Origin: Thauera sp.
Lineage (GTDB): Bacteria; Pseudomonadota; Gammaproteobacteria; Burkholderiales; Rhodocyclaceae
Assembly: GCA_024235615.1 (NCBI GenBank)
Contig: JACKMB010000001.1
Location: 124,001-188,000, forward strand
DNA: 64,000 nt
Direction: 5' to 3'
Each line of letters opens with the position of its first letter. Position 1 is the stretch's first letter. A model generated the notes under the pieces. It saw only the letters and a list, made by a program, of their open reading frames with translations, was not told the origin of the DNA and made no database searches. The position numbers and the translations under genes are program-made. Positions 62,238 to 64,000 of this stretch are shown here, one piece after another.

Positions 62238-63344
62238 CTAAGCCGCGCGCTCGCCGGCGAAGAGCGCCGCCACCACGTCCGACTGGGTGATCATGCCGAC
62301 CAGCCTGCCGTCCTCGTCGGTCACCGGCAGGTGATGCATGCCGCCGTCCGAGAACGCCCCCACCAGGTCGGCAAGCGACTGCCCTGGGCGGGCGCTGCGT
62401 ACCCGTGCGCTCATGATCTCGGCGACCACGCGCGCGGTGCTCATGCGCGGCACCGGCTGCGGCTCGGGGTTGTGGCGGTCGATGAAGAAGTCCGGCACCG
62501 ACACGATGCCGACCAGCCGGCCGCCCTCCTCGACCACCGGCAAGGCCTTGATGCGGTGGTGCGCGAGCAGCGCCCAGGCCTCCGCCACCGGCGCCTGCGG
62601 ACCCGCGCTCACCACGTCGCGAGACATGATGTCGGCGCAGCGCAGCGCGCCCCAGGTGCGCCGGCGCGCGTTCATCTGCGCGCGCACCATGATCTCCTCG
62701 AGGTCGTCACGATCGACGTCGAGCACCTCGCCGAAGGAGGCCAGCGCCGCGTCGAGGTCTTCCGCGCGAAAGCCGACGCGCTTGCTCGGCAGCGGATCGG
62801 CAGTGTCGTGCGGCTGCGGGCGCGTCGGCGCCAGATGCGGGTAACGACGCCCGACCAGGTTGTTGAACAGGAAGGCCACCACCAGCATCGCCAAAGTGTT
62901 GGCAAGCACCGGCATCAGCGCGAAGCCGTAGCCGAGCTCATGCACCAGCGGGCCGCCCAGCACCGCCGTCAGTGCGACCGCCCCACCCGGCGGATGCAGG
63001 CAACGCAGCACGAACATCACCCCGACCGCGAGGCAGCCGGCCAGCGCGACTGCCGCACCGGTCTCGCCCAGCCAGCGGTAGCAGCCCACCCCGACGAGCG
63101 CCGATACCAGGTTGCCGGCCAGGCTCGGCCACGGCTGCGCGAGCGGACTCGCCGGCAAGCAGAAGAGCAGCACCGCCGATGCTCCCATCGGGATGATGAA
63201 CCACGGCACCTGTCCGCCCAGCGCCAGATAGCCGATCCACTCGGTGCATCCCAGCCCCACCGCCACCCCGAGCGTCCCCAGCGCCATCTCGCGCCGCCCC
63301 GCGGACAAGGCTGCGGGCAGGGAGAACAGTCGGGACAGGGACAT
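62238..63344 (-). CDS. HPP-family membrane protein with C-terminal CBS pair
   Basis: 368 aa. The N-terminal HPP domain (about 20-160) has several membrane helices and the family phrases LRCLHPPGGAVALTAVLGG and GYGFALMPVLANTLAMLVVAFLFNNLVGRRYP. HPP proteins are implicated in nitrite transport in chloroplasts and cyanobacteria. The C-terminal half has two CBS domains (about 230-285 and 300-365, e.g. HRIKALPVVEEGGRLVGIVS). Start MSLSRLFSL at 63344; an upstream TTG (63506) is not supported. The region 63345-63637 contains an AT-rich patch and probably the promoter. Confidence 0.85.
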   Translation of the reverse strand: MSLSRLFSLPAALSAGRREMALGTLGVAVGLGCTEWIGYLALGGQVPWFIIPMGASAVLLFCLPASPLAQPWPSLAGNLVSALVGVGCYRWLGETGAAVALAGCLAVGVMFVLRCLHPPGGAVALTAVLGGPLVHELGYGFALMPVLANTLAMLVVAFLFNNLVGRRYPHLAPTRPQPHDTADPLPSKRVGFRAEDLDAALASFGEVLDVDRDDLEEIMVRAQMNARRRTWGALRCADIMSRDVVSAGPQAPVAEAWALLAHHRIKALPVVEEGGRLVGIVSVPDFFIDRHNPEPQPVPRMSTARVVAEIMSARVRSARPGQSLADLVGAFSDGGMHHLPVTDEDGRLVGMITQSDVVAALFAGERAA

Positions 63345-63637
63345 CGGCGGGCTCCGCGGGTGACAGCGAACGAGGCGGCGAACGGGACGAGCCGCTGGCC
63401 GACCAAGCCTGGCTTGGGCCTGTCCAGGCGAGAGGCGCCTGCAGCGCAGGCGGGCAGTAGTGCTCGCCAAAGTGCTCGGCGTGACCGCCTCGACAAGGTC
63501 TCTCAATTACATCAAAAATTGATATTTTAAACCGGATCGCGGGGTGGCAAGGAAACGGGCTGTTGCATTGAGGGCGTGCGGACGGACCTTGTTCCGTGCT
63601 GCGCGGGCGCAACCTTGCCCCGTATCCCGCACCAAAT

Positions 63638-63669
63638 ACAAAAAGGCCCGGCATGCTATCCGGGCCTTT
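63638..63669 (-). terminator. Intrinsic terminator after tRNA-Val(UAC)
   Basis: Arms AAAGGCCCGG (63642-63651) and CCGGGCCTTT (63660-63669) around CATGCTAT, with a T-run on the minus-strand exit (plus-strand A-run). It lies 28 bp beyond the tRNA. Confidence 0.8.
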
Positions 63670-63697
63670 CGCTTCGCTTTGTACTCAAGCGGTTAGG

Positions 63698-63773
63698 TGG
63701 TGGGTGCTGACGGGGTCGAACCGCCGACATTCGCCTTGTAAGGGCGACGCTCTACCGACTGAGCTAAGCACCC
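63698..63773 (-). tRNA. tRNA-Val (anticodon UAC)
   Basis: 76 bases with encoded CCA. Acceptor GGGTGCT/AGCACCC, D-arm TTAGCTCAGTCGGTAGAGC, anticodon arm TCGCC-CTTACAA-GGCGA giving UAC (Val, GTA), T-loop GGTTCGACC. Lies directly downstream of the HU gene. Confidence 0.96.
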
Positions 63774-63812
63774 GCGCTTTCCCCGGCGCGGATGCCGGAG
63801 CAGCAAAGTCCG

Positions 63813-64000
63813 CTAGTTTACAGAATCCTTCAGCCCTTTGCCAGCGCGGAATTTCGGAACCTTGGCCGCCTTGATCTTGATGTTCTTGCCGGTGCGGGGG
63901 TTGCGCCCGGTGCGCGCAGCACGCTCGCCGACATAGAAGGAGCCGAAGCCCACGAGTGTGACCGTTTCGTCCTGACGGAGGGCCTCGGTCACCGCGGCGA
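63813..64000 (-). CDS. hupB: HU-family DNA-binding protein, 3' part
   Basis: C-terminal ~62 codons; the start lies beyond the window. The reading [37 protein letters not shown] and [14 protein letters not shown] is the HU/IHF core including the DNA-intercalating Pro arm (RNPRTG). Ends TAG at 63813-63815. Likely HU-beta; the tRNA-Val sits 39 bp downstream. Confidence 0.93.
   Translation of the reverse strand, partial: AAVTEALRQDETVTLVGFGSFYVGERAARTGRNPRTGKNIKIKAAKVPKFRAGKGLKDSVN

Noticed and set aside
63505-63530. Possible FNR/Dnr-type site in the AT-rich patch before the HPP-CBS gene
   Set aside because: The palindrome reads ATCAA-N3-TTGAT, with half-sites facing the wrong way and too short a spacer for the TTGAT-N4-ATCAA box. 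AT content alone does not support a site.

Overview
The window is a GC-rich (by eye well above 60%), densely packed chromosomal segment of a betaproteobacterium. The gene order and proteins (fab cluster with yceD-rpmF, dapC-dapD-pilU-dapE-prmB, an isc operon beside cysE-trmJ-suhB, a phasin, lexA-imuA-imuB) and the abundant dispersed palindromic repeats point to the Rhodocyclales/Zoogloeaceae, most like Thauera or Azoarcus. The genus is inference. I see no prophage, insertion sequence, CRISPR array or plasmid function. Almost every gene is housekeeping.

Layout. 0-2.3 kb: nadB and a YgfX-like membrane protein. 2.3-8.5 kb: a leftward fatty-acid/phospholipid operon (yceD-rpmF-plsX-fabH-fabD-fabG-acpP-fabF). 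8.7-11.6 kb: maf, a tetrapyrrole-methylase-fold methyltransferase, a HAD phosphatase and rluC. 12.0-16.4 kb: rne and galU, convergent around a long perfect inverted repeat. 16.5-23.4 kb: ligA, zipA and smc, leftward. 23.7-29.5 kb: lysine/diaminopimelate genes dapC, dapD, dapE with pilU among them, then prmB. 29.6-30.0 kb: an orphan response regulator. 30.2-36.9 kb: the complete isc iron-sulfur operon, with a second cysteine desulfurase between iscR and iscS. 37.3-40.2 kb: cysE, trmJ and suhB. 40.2-43.5 kb: a retropepsin-like protease and mutS. 43.6-49.4 kb: a spermidine-synthase-like protein, an NqrM-like protein, a CBS protein, dnaQ, rnhA, a methyltransferase, gloB and mltD. 49.7-54.2 kb: a double-ATPase ABC protein, slyD, bcp and an alcohol dehydrogenase. 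54.2-57.4 kb: the SOS cassette lexA-imuA-imuB. 57.5-64 kb: a membrane protein, an M61 peptidase, two tandem tRNA-Val(CAC), a phasin, small proteins, an HPP-CBS protein, tRNA-Val(UAC) and the 3' end of an HU gene.

Three points stand out. (1) A ~23-bp REP-like repeat (starts GTAGGAGCGCC, ends GGCGCGAA) occurs about 28 times, and in two places it has become coding sequence: two in-frame copies in the Smc hinge region, and a 124-bp tandem duplication that forms the ImuA C-terminus and supplies its stop codon. (2) The iscR and cysE promoters carry closely related 25-bp IscR-type-1-like boxes in the same register over their -10 elements, which suggests one regulon joining Fe-S assembly to cysteine synthesis. 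(3) The phasin promoter is flanked by two CTGC-N3-GCA boxes resembling PhaR operators, and lexA has a perfect CTGT-N8-ACAG SOS box.
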